A stretch of DNA of 64,000 nt, taken from contig NZ_JADCDB010000019.1 in NCBI RefSeq assembly GCF_020252395.1, positions 1-64,000 of the forward strand, read 5' to 3'. Origin of the DNA: Aestuariivirga sp. GTDB lineage: Bacteria > Pseudomonadota > Alphaproteobacteria > Rhizobiales > Aestuariivirgaceae. The notes beneath the pieces were generated by a model. That model made no database searches and was not told the origin of the DNA. It saw only the letters and a list, made by a program, of their open reading frames with translations. Shown here one piece after another: positions 42,728-51,442 of this stretch (position 1 is its first letter; each line of letters begins with the position of its first letter). A program made the position numbers and the translations under genes.

Positions 42728-44248
42728 ATGAAGTGGAAGATTGCAGGACTGGCGGGCGCGATGCTCCTGTCGCTCGGTATACCGGCGCAGGCGGTCAGCA
42801 CGCCGCCCAACATCCTGATGATCATGCCGGACGATGTGGGCTACTTCAACATCGGCGCCTACAGCCACGGCATGATGGTGCCGACCCCGAACATCGATAG
42901 CATTGCCGCGCAGGGCATGCTGTTCACCGATCACTATGCCCAACCCACATGCACTCCGGGCCGCGCGGCCTTCATCACCGGGCAATTGCCGATCCGCACC
43001 GGGCTGACGACCGTGGGCCTTCCTGGCTCGCCCATCGGACTGAGCGGGCTGGACCCGACACTGGCCGAAGTGCTGAAGGGACAGGGCTATACGACCGGGC
43101 AGTTCGGCAAGAACCATCTCGGCGACAGGAACGAGCATCTGCCAACCGTGCACGGCTTCGACGTTTTCTACGGCAACCTCTATCATCTGAACTCAGAGGA
43201 AGAGCCGGAGGATCCGGACTGGCCGAAGGATCCCGCCTTCACGGCGCGCTATGGACCGCGCGGCGTTCTCGACTGCAAGGCCACGGCAGAGGTCAATCCG
43301 GAGCCAGACGATCCGCGCTTCGGGGCATGGGGCAAACAGCAGTGCGCAGACACGGGGCCACTGACCGCGCAGCGGATGGAAACGATCGACGGCGACTTCA
43401 CCGGCCGCACCATCGCCTTCATGCGCCAGGCCGTGGCGGAGAAGAAGCCGTTCTTCGCGTGGTATGCGCCCTCGCGCATGCACATCTACACGCACCTCAA
43501 GCCGGAGAGCCGCTATCTCGCCCAGCCCTATTCCTCGGAATACGATATCTACGGCAGCGGACTTATGGAGCATGACGGATATGTGGGCCAGCTGCTTCGC
43601 GCGCTGGACGAGATCAAGGCAGCTGACAACACGATCGTGCTCTACACCACGGACAATGGCGCAATGGCCGCCTGGTGGCCGGATGGCGGCACGACGCCCT
43701 TCCGCAGCGAGAAGGCCACGACATGGGAGGGCGGCGTGCGCGTTCCCATGCTCATCCGCTGGCCCGGGCATATCAAGCCAGGTAGCGTATCCAACGGCAT
43801 CCAGGACCACACGGACTTGTTCACCACGCTTGCCGCGGCGGCGGGCGTCGACGACGTTGCAGCAAAGCTGCTCGCCAGCCACAATGTGAAGATTGACGGC
43901 GTGAATAACATCGCCACCTGGACGCAGGGCGCGCCATCGAAGCGCAATATCGAACTGTTCTACAACGAAAGCCAGCTGACAGCGATCCGGCTGGGCCCGT
44001 GGAAGACCCACTTCCAGGAGCGCAACGGATTCTTCGACTACTTCCGCGGCAGCGCGCTTGTGTTCAACCTGCGCATGGACCCCTTCGAGCAGCGTGACGG
44101 GCATTATTCGGCGCTGCTGGCGATGAAAAAGGCCTTCCTAGGTGGAATGATCGCCGATGTGCTGAACGCGCATTTCGCGTCGCTCAAGGCGTTCCCGCCC
44201 CGGCAGAAGGGAGGGTCGCTGAACCCCGGCCAGAGCATGCAGCCTTGA
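42728..44248 (+). CDS. Secreted arylsulfatase (type I sulfatase)
   Basis: The 506-residue enzyme has a signal peptide (MKWKIAGLAGAMLLSLG, cleaved near AQA) and metal-binding Asp35-Asp36 in MPDDVGY. The formylglycine motif CTPGR is at residues 75-79, so Cys75 must be converted by a sulfatase-maturing enzyme that is not in this window. It would release sulfate from sulfated esters in the periplasm or outside. GGGAGGTG precedes the ATG. It is coupled to a porin gene by a TTGA overlap. Confidence 0.88.
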   Translation: MKWKIAGLAGAMLLSLGIPAQAVSTPPNILMIMPDDVGYFNIGAYSHGMMVPTPNIDSIAAQGMLFTDHYAQPTCTPGRAAFITGQLPIRTGLTTVGLPGSPIGLSGLDPTLAEVLKGQGYTTGQFGKNHLGDRNEHLPTVHGFDVFYGNLYHLNSEEEPEDPDWPKDPAFTARYGPRGVLDCKATAEVNPEPDDPRFGAWGKQQCADTGPLTAQRMETIDGDFTGRTIAFMRQAVAEKKPFFAWYAPSRMHIYTHLKPESRYLAQPYSSEYDIYGSGLMEHDGYVGQLLRALDEIKAADNTIVLYTTDNGAMAAWWPDGGTTPFRSEKATTWEGGVRVPMLIRWPGHIKPGSVSNGIQDHTDLFTTLAAAAGVDDVAAKLLASHNVKIDGVNNIATWTQGAPSKRNIELFYNESQLTAIRLGPWKTHFQERNGFFDYFRGSALVFNLRMDPFEQRDGHYSALLAMKKAFLGGMIADVLNAHFASLKAFPPRQKGGSLNPGQSMQP

Positions 44249-45687
44249 GACGCGCGGCTCTGCGCCGCTCCGCGAGGCGATTGACGGCGGCGTTCGCCGC
44301 GGCCGCCGTCATGCTCGGTTGCGCCGGCGCGCGCGCCCAGCAGGCCCCGGCCGACCCGCTGCTGTTCACCGGCGACGGCTGGCGGCTCAAGCTGGGCCTC
44401 GACGGCGCGGTTCAGACCTCCGGAGAAATCAACAGCTGGTGGAACCTGACCGACGCCTTTCCGCCCGCCACGCCTTACAATCCCGACATGTCCTGGACGG
44501 AAGGCTATCTCAAACCCTCCGCCAAGTTCAACATCGCCGCCGGCCCGCAGGCGGAACTCTATGGCGGTCTTGCCGCCGTCGCGTCCTACACATGGGGCAC
44601 CGATGTTTTTGACGCCGGAAACACCGGTGCGGTGACGCTGGAAAATGCTTATGGCGGCTTCCGCTACACGGCATCGACCGGCTTGTCTCTCGATCTGTCG
44701 GCCGGAAAGCAGGATTACCAGATCGGTTCCGGCATGCTGATCCAGATGGGCGGCGGCAACGGTTACGAGCGCGGCGCGCTGCTTTTGTCGCCGCGGAGCG
44801 CCTGGGACATGGCGGCGATCGCGCGCGAGAAAGTTGGCGGGCTTACCCTCGAGCAGTTCTACCTCAACCCCAGCGAACTGGAGTCGGGAGACAGCCTCAC
44901 CGAGATAGCCGGCGCGCATGCGCGCTACGACTGGTCGGAGAAGGATTACGCCGGACTTGCCTATATCAACGTGATCAAGTCGAACTATCCCTCGCTCGCC
45001 GCCCCGCTGACCATCATCCCCGATGGCCGCGAAGGCATGAACGTGCTGCACGGCTATTTCCGGACGCAGCCCTTCGCCAGCCTGCCGACGCTGTGGCTGG
45101 CCGGCGACCTCGCGCATGAGTGGAACGAGCGCATCGACCAGTCCGCTTGGGGCGGCCAGGCGGAAATCGGCTATACCGCAGCCGCCTTGCCCTTTACGCC
45201 CACCTTCTCATACGCCTTCCGCTATTTTTCGGGCGACGATCCATCGACAGCGCAGAACGAGCGCTTCGACAGCCTATTCTACGAGGGCTCGCCCAGCGGC
45301 TGGGCCACGGGCGGAAACGCGTCGCTAGCCTTCTACAATTCCAACATCATGGCGCACAGTTTTGCGCTCGGCCTGGTCATCACCGAGCAGGATTTCGTCT
45401 CGGCGCGCTACTGGCACGTGATGGCGGCACAGGAGAACAGTCCCATCCAGTTCGGACAGGGCGCGGAGGTGACGTTCGAGAACGGCGCCCCGATCATCAT
45501 CGTGGGCGTGCAGAATCCCAACCTCTCGGACGACTTCTATCTCGAATACACGCGCATCCTCACCCCGAACCTGTTCCTGACCGCCGGCGGCGCGCTGTCG
45601 CTGCCCGGCCAAGGCCTGCGCGACGCCGCCAAGGGCCTGGCGGAAAACTGGTGGGGCGGCTATGTGAATCTGACCCTCAATTACTAG
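44245..45687 (+). CDS. Outer-membrane porin-like protein (AlgE/alginate-export-like)
   Basis: The 480-residue protein starts at a TTG overlapping the sulfatase stop by 4 bp. A signal peptide ends near ARAQ, and the rest shows alternating beta strands with many aromatic girdle residues, ending in a terminal tyrosine as expected for outer-membrane barrels. It resembles the alginate-export/porin group. Coupling with a sulfatase suggests uptake of sulfated substrates or products. Confidence 0.7.
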   Translation: MRRAALRRSARRLTAAFAAAAVMLGCAGARAQQAPADPLLFTGDGWRLKLGLDGAVQTSGEINSWWNLTDAFPPATPYNPDMSWTEGYLKPSAKFNIAAGPQAELYGGLAAVASYTWGTDVFDAGNTGAVTLENAYGGFRYTASTGLSLDLSAGKQDYQIGSGMLIQMGGGNGYERGALLLSPRSAWDMAAIAREKVGGLTLEQFYLNPSELESGDSLTEIAGAHARYDWSEKDYAGLAYINVIKSNYPSLAAPLTIIPDGREGMNVLHGYFRTQPFASLPTLWLAGDLAHEWNERIDQSAWGGQAEIGYTAAALPFTPTFSYAFRYFSGDDPSTAQNERFDSLFYEGSPSGWATGGNASLAFYNSNIMAHSFALGLVITEQDFVSARYWHVMAAQENSPIQFGQGAEVTFENGAPIIIVGVQNPNLSDDFYLEYTRILTPNLFLTAGGALSLPGQGLRDAAKGLAENWWGGYVNLTLNY

Positions 45688-45735
45688 CGCAACGGGCCCT
45701 CAAGTGCATCCGCACTTGAGGGTGGTAAGTTGCGC
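45687..45735. terminator. Hairpin terminator after the porin gene
   Basis: An 11-bp perfect stem (CCCTCAAGTGC with its complement, 45697-45722, loop ATCC) is flanked by a second inverted pair GCGCAAC/GTTGCGC at 45687-45693 and 45729-45735. It follows the porin stop directly. There is no strong T tract. Confidence 0.6.
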
Positions 45736-46086
45736 CAGCTTTTGACTCTGGAGCATTTTTCGCTTCGCAAGCGATTTCACTTGCGCGTACGATTCTCTAT
45801 AACACCCAAAGACCCCATTCAAGGCTCGGCTGGCTGACGCCATCCGAGTTCGCAAACCGCAGACGCCTAAGCAAGCAGTGGCCATTGCATCAACCGCCCA
45901 ATACGGCAATCATTCCGCTGAGACTCTACCCACGGATGGATCGTAAATGGGGCTCACACCGCGGACTGCTTCAATGGCCGGCGAAGTCTTTAATGCTGCA
46001 TCGCACAAACCCCCTCCTCATTGCCAATTTGCCTTTCCACCCAGGCCCTTTACACTTCCGCCATATTCGCCTTTCAAGAGCAGGCC
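45736..46086. other. Intergenic region before phaC with a PhaR-like site
   Basis: No supportable gene is seen in these 351 bp. A short hairpin TCGCTT-CGC-AAGCGA lies near 45765-45779. CTGC-ATC-GCAC at 45996-46006 is one base from the CTGC-N3-GCAG form reported for the PHA repressor PhaR and is 80 bp before the phaC start. No phasin or phaR gene is in the window. Confidence 0.4.
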
Positions 46087-47934
46087 ATGACGGACAGGAC
46101 GCCCGAACAGAAGCCCGGGAAACCGCAGGCCAACGCGCCGCAACCACCCGCCCAGTTTCAGCTGGCGGACCCCGTGCAGTTTGCCCAGAACATGGCGCGC
46201 GTGTTCGAGCAGGCGGCGGGGATTGCCCGCATGGTGGCGGAGCAGCCGAAACCGGTCCTGACCGAAGCCGAGACGCAGATCACCCCCATGGAGCAGGTGT
46301 CGAAGACGCTGGGCGCCATCACCCAGTCCTACATGAACGATCCGCAGAAGCTGATGGATGCCCAGATGCAGCTGTGGAACTCCTATACCCAGCTCTGGCA
46401 GAACGCCTGGGCCAAGGCGCTGGGCGAGCATCCCGCCCCAGTGGCCGAGCCCGCCCGCAACGACAAGCGCTTCAAGGACAAGGACTGGCAGGAAAACACC
46501 GTCTTCGATTTCCTCAAGCAGTTCTACCTGATTTCCGCCAACTGGGCGCAGGACATGGTGAAGAACGCCGGGGGCGTGGACGAGCACACCCGCCGCAAGG
46601 CGCGTTTTTATGTGGAGCAGATCGCCAACGCCATCTCGCCCTCGAACTTCGGCTTCACCAACCCGGAAGTGCTGCGCACCACACTCGCCACCAATGGCGC
46701 CAACCTCATCGAGGGCCTCAAGCACCTGCAGGAAGACATGCAGACGCCCGACGGCCGGCTGCGCATCAAGCAGACCGACATGACGGCCTTCGAGATCGGC
46801 CGCAACATCGCGACGACGCCCGGCATGTTGGTGTTCCGCAACGAGACCTTCGAGCTCATCCAGTATTCGCCCACGAAGGCTGAGACCTACGAATACCCCC
46901 TCGTCATCTTCCCGCCGTGGATCAACAAGTTCTATATCCTCGACCTCAATGCAAATAAGTCCTTCGTCAAATGGGCGGTGGACCAAGGCCTCACCGTGTT
47001 CATCGTCTCGTGGGTGAATGCGGATGAGAAGCAAGCCCGCAAGAGCTTTTCCGATTACATGCGCGAAGGCTTCCTCGAAGCGGTGCAGGCGGCCCTCGAC
47101 GCCACGGGCGCGCCCAAAGTCAATGTCATCGGCTATTGCATCGGCGGCACGCTCACCGCGGCTTCGCTCGGCTGGATGGCCGCGCAGAACGACCAGCGCG
47201 TCAATTCCGCCACCTTCCTCACCACCCAGGTCGATTTCGAGAAGGCGGGCGATCTCCTCGTCTATGTCGACGAGGAACAGGTGAAGTGGATCGAAGACCG
47301 CATGAAGGACAAGGGGTATCTCCCCGGCGCCCGCATGGCGGACGCCTTCAACCTGCTGCGCTCCAACGATCTGATCTGGTCCTATGTCGTCAATAACTAC
47401 ATGCTGGGCAAGGACCCGATGCCTTTCGACCTCTTGTACTGGAATGCCGATTCGACCCGCATGCCGGCGGGCGTCCATTCCTTCTATCTGCGTGAATGCT
47501 ATATGTCGAACAAGCTGTCACAGGGAAAGATGGTGCTCGACAATGTGAGGATCGACCTCAAGAAGGTGAAGATGCCGATCTATAATCTGGCGGCGCGCGA
47601 GGACCACATCGCACCCCTGGCCTCGGTGTTCCGCGTTGGCCGCTATTTCGGCGGGCCCACCAGGCTCGTCGTCTCCGGCTCGGGCCACATCGCCGGCGTC
47701 GTCAATCCGCCCGACGCCAACAAGTACCAGTACTGGACCAATGACAAGGGCGCAGCGGCCATCGAGGACTGGCTCGCGGGCGCCACCGAGCACCCCGGCT
47801 CCTGGTGGCCGGACTGGGCGAAATGGATGGCGGACAAGTCCGGCCCCAAGGTGAAGGCGCCCACGCCCGGCAGCGGCAAGCTTCGCGTGATCGAAGATGC
47901 GCCCGGCTCCTATGTGAAGACCCGGGCAGAGTGA
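46087..47934 (+). CDS. phaC: Class I poly(3-hydroxyalkanoate) synthase
   Basis: The 615-residue enzyme polymerises 3-hydroxyacyl-CoA into storage polyester. The lipase-like box is GYCIGG with catalytic Cys351, followed by the acid in REDHIAP and the His in SGHIAGVVNPP. It needs no PhaE or PhaR partner. ATG at 46087 was chosen because the conserved protein begins there; the open frame reaches 46021. No phaA or phaB is adjacent. Confidence 0.92.
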   Translation: MTDRTPEQKPGKPQANAPQPPAQFQLADPVQFAQNMARVFEQAAGIARMVAEQPKPVLTEAETQITPMEQVSKTLGAITQSYMNDPQKLMDAQMQLWNSYTQLWQNAWAKALGEHPAPVAEPARNDKRFKDKDWQENTVFDFLKQFYLISANWAQDMVKNAGGVDEHTRRKARFYVEQIANAISPSNFGFTNPEVLRTTLATNGANLIEGLKHLQEDMQTPDGRLRIKQTDMTAFEIGRNIATTPGMLVFRNETFELIQYSPTKAETYEYPLVIFPPWINKFYILDLNANKSFVKWAVDQGLTVFIVSWVNADEKQARKSFSDYMREGFLEAVQAALDATGAPKVNVIGYCIGGTLTAASLGWMAAQNDQRVNSATFLTTQVDFEKAGDLLVYVDEEQVKWIEDRMKDKGYLPGARMADAFNLLRSNDLIWSYVVNNYMLGKDPMPFDLLYWNADSTRMPAGVHSFYLRECYMSNKLSQGKMVLDNVRIDLKKVKMPIYNLAAREDHIAPLASVFRVGRYFGGPTRLVVSGSGHIAGVVNPPDANKYQYWTNDKGAAAIEDWLAGATEHPGSWWPDWAKWMADKSGPKVKAPTPGSGKLRVIEDAPGSYVKTRAE

Positions 47935-47988
47935 CGGGGTTGACCCCGGTCAAGGCCCGCCGCAGGAGAGGATGAGACAAGGACACCC

Positions 47989-48579
47989 ATGCGAATCGCC
48001 CTTCCCCTCTTGGCCCTCCTCGCCTTCACCCTTCCCGCCGTCGCGGCGGAGGACCCGAAGCTGGTGGCCGAGGGCAACCGCCTCGCCACCATCAACTGCA
48101 CCAAGTGCCACAATATCGAGGCCACCGGCGAAAGCCCGCTCGCCGACAGCCCGCCATTCCGCGAGATCGCCAAGAACTATGACCGCGAGGAATTGATCGA
48201 CGGTTTCATGGACGGCCTTGCCGTGCGCCATCCCCTCATGCCCGACTGGGATGTGACGCAGCCCCAGGCCGAGGCGCTGACAGCCTTCGTCATGAGCCTC
48301 GGCACCGGCCAGAAGTCGGAGGAAACCCAGGCCGCCCGCGGCTTCGACCTCTTGCGCTCGAACTGCGCGCGCTGCCACGCCATCGACGCCAGCAGCACGT
48401 CGCCCAACGGGAAGGCCCCGCCGTTCCGCAACGTGGTCAAGAAGTACGACCCCGATGCGCTGCAGGAGGCGCTGGCCGAGGGCATCGTCACCGGCCACAA
48501 CAACATGCCGGAATTCGCCTTCGAGCCGGATGACGTGACCGCCATCATCGCTTATCTCGACACGCTCAAGATGCCTTGA
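47989..48579 (+). CDS. Periplasmic diheme cytochrome c
   Basis: The 196-residue protein has a signal peptide (MRIALPLLALLAFTLPAVAA) and two heme motifs, CTKCH near residue 37 and CARCH near residue 126, in two similar cytochrome domains. A Met ligand is likely in each half (HPLMPDW and NNMPEFAF). It would carry electrons in the periplasm. It stands 54 bp after phaC but is not clearly related to it. Confidence 0.88.
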   Translation: MRIALPLLALLAFTLPAVAAEDPKLVAEGNRLATINCTKCHNIEATGESPLADSPPFREIAKNYDREELIDGFMDGLAVRHPLMPDWDVTQPQAEALTAFVMSLGTGQKSEETQAARGFDLLRSNCARCHAIDASSTSPNGKAPPFRNVVKKYDPDALQEALAEGIVTGHNNMPEFAFEPDDVTAIIAYLDTLKMP

Positions 48580-48594
48580 ACCGGTCGCCGGGAT

Positions 48595-48906
48595 CTAGCT
48601 TCTATCCGCCTCGGCATCCAGTTCGGCGCTGCCGCCCGCCTTCCAGCGCTCCAGCCGGTCATTGCCGGAATGGCCGCGGCCGCCGAAATCATCCCGCAGC
48701 AGCACCGCGGCCAGCACGGTGACCTGCGAGAAGGAGATGCCGAAGGAAAAAGCGAACACGAAGACCCACAGCAACGGGCTCTCGGCCTTGCCGAGAAGCG
48801 TCCGCACGCCGCCGATATCGGCCGCGAGCAGCATCGCGACAAACACCCATCCCGCAGCCATGCCGATGAGCGACCATTTCAGAAGAAAGCGAATGAGCGG
48901 AGGCAT
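48595..48906 (-). CDS. Small two-helix membrane protein
   Basis: This 103-residue protein has two hydrophobic segments (about residues 10-30 and 46-68) and an acidic, polar tail. I do not recognise a function; small alphaproteobacterial membrane proteins of this type are often found as lone genes. It is convergent with the diheme cytochrome gene. Confidence 0.6.
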   Translation of the reverse strand: MPPLIRFLLKWSLIGMAAGWVFVAMLLAADIGGVRTLLGKAESPLLWVFVFAFSFGISFSQVTVLAAVLLRDDFGGRGHSGNDRLERWKAGGSAELDAEADRS

Positions 48907-48981
48907 GGATCCTCAACGTTTCCCGCGGAGCGGAAGCTCCGGGCTGTGTATAGCGTAGACTGTGCGATGCACCATGAAAGT

Positions 48982-49010
48982 TTGCCAAAGAGGACCATTT
49001 CCAATATAGT
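48982..49010 (+). promoter_or_regulatory. Promoter of the MarR-like gene
   Basis: TTGCCA at 48982-48987 and TATAGT at 49005-49010 are separated by 17 bp. Transcription would start about 27 bp before the GTG at 49044, which has GAGG just upstream. A hairpin CGGAGC-GGAA-GCTCCG lies upstream near 48920-48935. Confidence 0.65.
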
Positions 49011-49043
49011 AAAAATTGTAATTATGATTTCTGTTGAGGTATA

Positions 49044-49432
49044 GTGATCGCGCCCAGCAGACGTGATTTGACCTCAACGCGGACCCCGCCGCCGCAAAGA
49101 GACGCACAATAGAGTACACCACACTCCGCCAGGCAATCCTCGAGGCCGAAAAGCAGCACGGGCTTCATGAGCTCGACTTCATGATGCGCGAACTGCTCCA
49201 TGCCATCACCACGGCCCAGATCAACAACGAGCCGATGCGGGTCTCCCACCTGATGCGGGACCCCGCCCACGGCACCTTCCCGACCATCAGCGCCAAGCTC
49301 AAGAAGCTCGTCGACGGCGGCTGGGTGGAGCGCCGCGGCGACAGTTCCGACAAGCGCTCGGTGCTGCTCGAGGCCACGCCCAAGACTCTCGAGGCCTTCG
49401 ACAGCATCTCCAACGCGCTGGATTCGCTCTGA
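49044..49432 (+). pseudogene. MarR-like winged-helix regulator with an apparent frameshift
   Basis: From 49181 (ATG-ATG) an 83-residue winged-helix reading frame runs to 49432 (TISAKLKKLVDGGWVERRGD). The same frame stays coding-like upstream to 49067 (KRRTIEYTTLRQAILEAEK) but has no start codon and is closed by a TGA at 49064. The promoter and a good GAGG-GTG start at 49044 are in another frame that stops at 49112. One extra T near 49067 would join both into a ~129-residue protein. It is a real frameshift or a base error; a shorter protein from 49181 lacks a clear Shine-Dalgarno. Confidence 0.6.
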
Positions 49433-49451
49433 ATCCCTTGCCCACTTTCCT

Positions 49452-50327
49452 CTAGGCCCGGTCCTCTGCCGCGACCTGAAAGAGCCACGCGCACAGCGCC
49501 GCCGTGCCGGCTGAGCTTGCCGCGGTCTTCGGAGAGATAAGGCCGTAGGCCGTCCCGTCGGGATCGAACCCGTAGGGCGCCGCCAGGCGTGACTGATTGA
49601 CGTCCTGTCGCACCAGCACGCGTGGGCAAAGTGCCACCCCGAGGCCGGAAAGAGCAGCTTCGATCACCAGGAAATGATGATCGAGCATGCGCATGCTTCG
49701 GGGTTTGGGGGCATCGGGATGTTCGCGCAGCCAGTTCTGCCAGGCATCCGGACGTGTTGTGCTGCCGATGGCGACGTAGTCACCCTTCTGGAATGCGTCG
49801 CCAAGCTTGGGCTGATGCACGGGCCCCACCCTCTCCGGCATGAGGGACTGCACCGACCAGTCGGGTTGTAGGGGAAAGTCCAGGCGCCGCAAGGCCAGTG
49901 CGATCCGGTCGCGGGCGAAGTCCAGCGTTCCCCCGCCGGTAGACAGATGCACCTCGATCTCAGGGTGACGGTCCTGAAAGCTCGAGAGGCGGGGAATCAG
50001 CCAGCGCATGGCCAGCGATCTTTCGCAGGACAGCAGGACCGGCGGCGCCGACTGGCGGTGCCTGATCTCCTGCAATGTCCTGGACAGCAAACCGAAAGCT
50101 TGCGTTGCCGCCGCCGCGAGCTGTGCGCCATCCTGCGTGAGCCGCAGCCCACGGCCATCGGGTTCAAGCAGCGTGAGGCCCAGGGACCCCGCAAGGTTCG
50201 CGGCCCGGCGGCTGACGGCACCATGAGTCAGGGCCAGTTCCTCGGCGGCAGCGCGCACCGACCCCTTTCGGGCAATCGTCTCAAAGGCCCGCAGATCATC
50301 GAGGGACGGAATCTCCGACCGGCGCAT
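49452..50327 (-). CDS. LysR-family transcriptional regulator
   Basis: The 291-residue protein has the LysR helix-turn-helix at about residues 19-38 (ARKGSVRAAAEELALTHGAV) and an effector domain resembling the GcvA/AmpR branch. It is divergent from the PdxA2 gene, with about 115 bp between the two starts, so it probably controls that operon. Confidence 0.85.
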   Translation of the reverse strand: MRRSEIPSLDDLRAFETIARKGSVRAAAEELALTHGAVSRRAANLAGSLGLTLLEPDGRGLRLTQDGAQLAAAATQAFGLLSRTLQEIRHRQSAPPVLLSCERSLAMRWLIPRLSSFQDRHPEIEVHLSTGGGTLDFARDRIALALRRLDFPLQPDWSVQSLMPERVGPVHQPKLGDAFQKGDYVAIGSTTRPDAWQNWLREHPDAPKPRSMRMLDHHFLVIEAALSGLGVALCPRVLVRQDVNQSRLAAPYGFDPDGTAYGLISPKTAASSAGTAALCAWLFQVAAEDRA

Positions 50328-50443
50328 TGGTGATCAATCCTCACTGATAAACGTCAGATTCTTTGGATATCATTCTCTTATTGTTGCGTCCATATCACTG
50401 GTGCCGGGTGCCCTGGAAGCTCTCACACGAAAGGAAGACGCCG

Positions 50444-51442
50444 TTGAGCCGTGAATCTCCTCCGATCGCCGTGACGATGGGCGATCCAGCCGGGATCGGC
50501 CCCGAGACCGTCGTGAAAATGTTCATGCGCCGCCCGGGGCAACACCGCTGGATCGCCGTGGGCGATCCGGGGGTCTTCGGACGCGCTCTGCGCCTCCTCG
50601 ACTGCCCGGCGCCGCTCAGCTCCATCTCTGCGCCGGAGGACGCGCAGGCTGGACGTCTCAACGTCCTGAAGACGTCTCATGTGGCCGAGGCGCCGCCCTT
50701 CGGCCGCGTTAGTGCTGCATGTGGGCAAGCTGCCTACGACGCCATCGCAGCGGCCGTGGAGTTGGCCCAGTCCGGGCGGGTCGCGGGCATTGTCACTGCG
50801 CCCATCAACAAGGAAGCACTCGCTGCCGCATCCGTCGCCTATCCGGGGCACACCGAGATGCTCGCCGAGTTGAGCGGTTCTCCGCGTGTCGCGATGATGC
50901 TTGCGAATGACGAGATTCGTACGGTGCTCGTCACCGTGCACTGCTCGCTCATGCAGGCCATCCGCAGCGCGGACTTCCCGGCGCAGATGACGGCGATCCG
51001 CCTGGCTCACCAGGGCACGCAGGCCCTCGGTGTACCTCGCCCGCGGATCGCGGTGGCGGGGCTCAACCCGCACGCTGGGGAAGGAGGGCTCTTCGGGGAT
51101 GAGGAAGAACGCATCATCCGGCCGGCCGTGAGGGCGGCATGTGCCGAAGGCATGGATGTTTCAGGGCCGTGGCCCGGCGACACGGTTTTCATGCAGGCCC
51201 GCGACGGCCGGTTCGACGTCGTGGTTGCGCAATATCACGACCAGGGCCTGATCCCCCTCAAATACCTCGGACTGGCAAGAGGCGTGAACATCACGCTCGG
51301 CCTGCCGTTCATCCGCACCAGCCCCGACCACGGAACGGCCTTCGACATCGCCGGCCGCGGCATCGCCGATTCAAGTAGCCTGGAGACTGCCTTCGACTAC
51401 GCGGTAAAACTATGGGAGAACCAGGACGTCCATCATGGCTGA
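50444..51442 (+). CDS. PdxA2-like 4-phospho-D-threonate/erythronate dehydrogenase
   Basis: The 332-residue PdxA-family enzyme keeps all metal ligands: His136-type in PGHTEML, His166, His210 in LNPHAGEGG and His265 in QYHDQG, along with VTAPINKEAL. PdxA makes vitamin B6; the PdxA2 branch oxidises 4-phospho-D-threonate or erythronate in sugar-acid catabolism. A LysR-controlled locus with a TIM-barrel partner fits the catabolic branch. TTG at 50444 follows AAGGAAG and gives the family start; the frame opens at 50363. Confidence 0.8.
   Translation: MSRESPPIAVTMGDPAGIGPETVVKMFMRRPGQHRWIAVGDPGVFGRALRLLDCPAPLSSISAPEDAQAGRLNVLKTSHVAEAPPFGRVSAACGQAAYDAIAAAVELAQSGRVAGIVTAPINKEALAAASVAYPGHTEMLAELSGSPRVAMMLANDEIRTVLVTVHCSLMQAIRSADFPAQMTAIRLAHQGTQALGVPRPRIAVAGLNPHAGEGGLFGDEEERIIRPAVRAACAEGMDVSGPWPGDTVFMQARDGRFDVVVAQYHDQGLIPLKYLGLARGVNITLGLPFIRTSPDHGTAFDIAGRGIADSSSLETAFDYAVKLWENQDVHHG

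Noticed and set aside
50363-50443. N-terminal extension of the PdxA2 gene from an upstream start
   Set aside because: The extra 27 residues lie in the divergent promoter region and do not match the family start; TTG at 50444 has a good Shine-Dalgarno.
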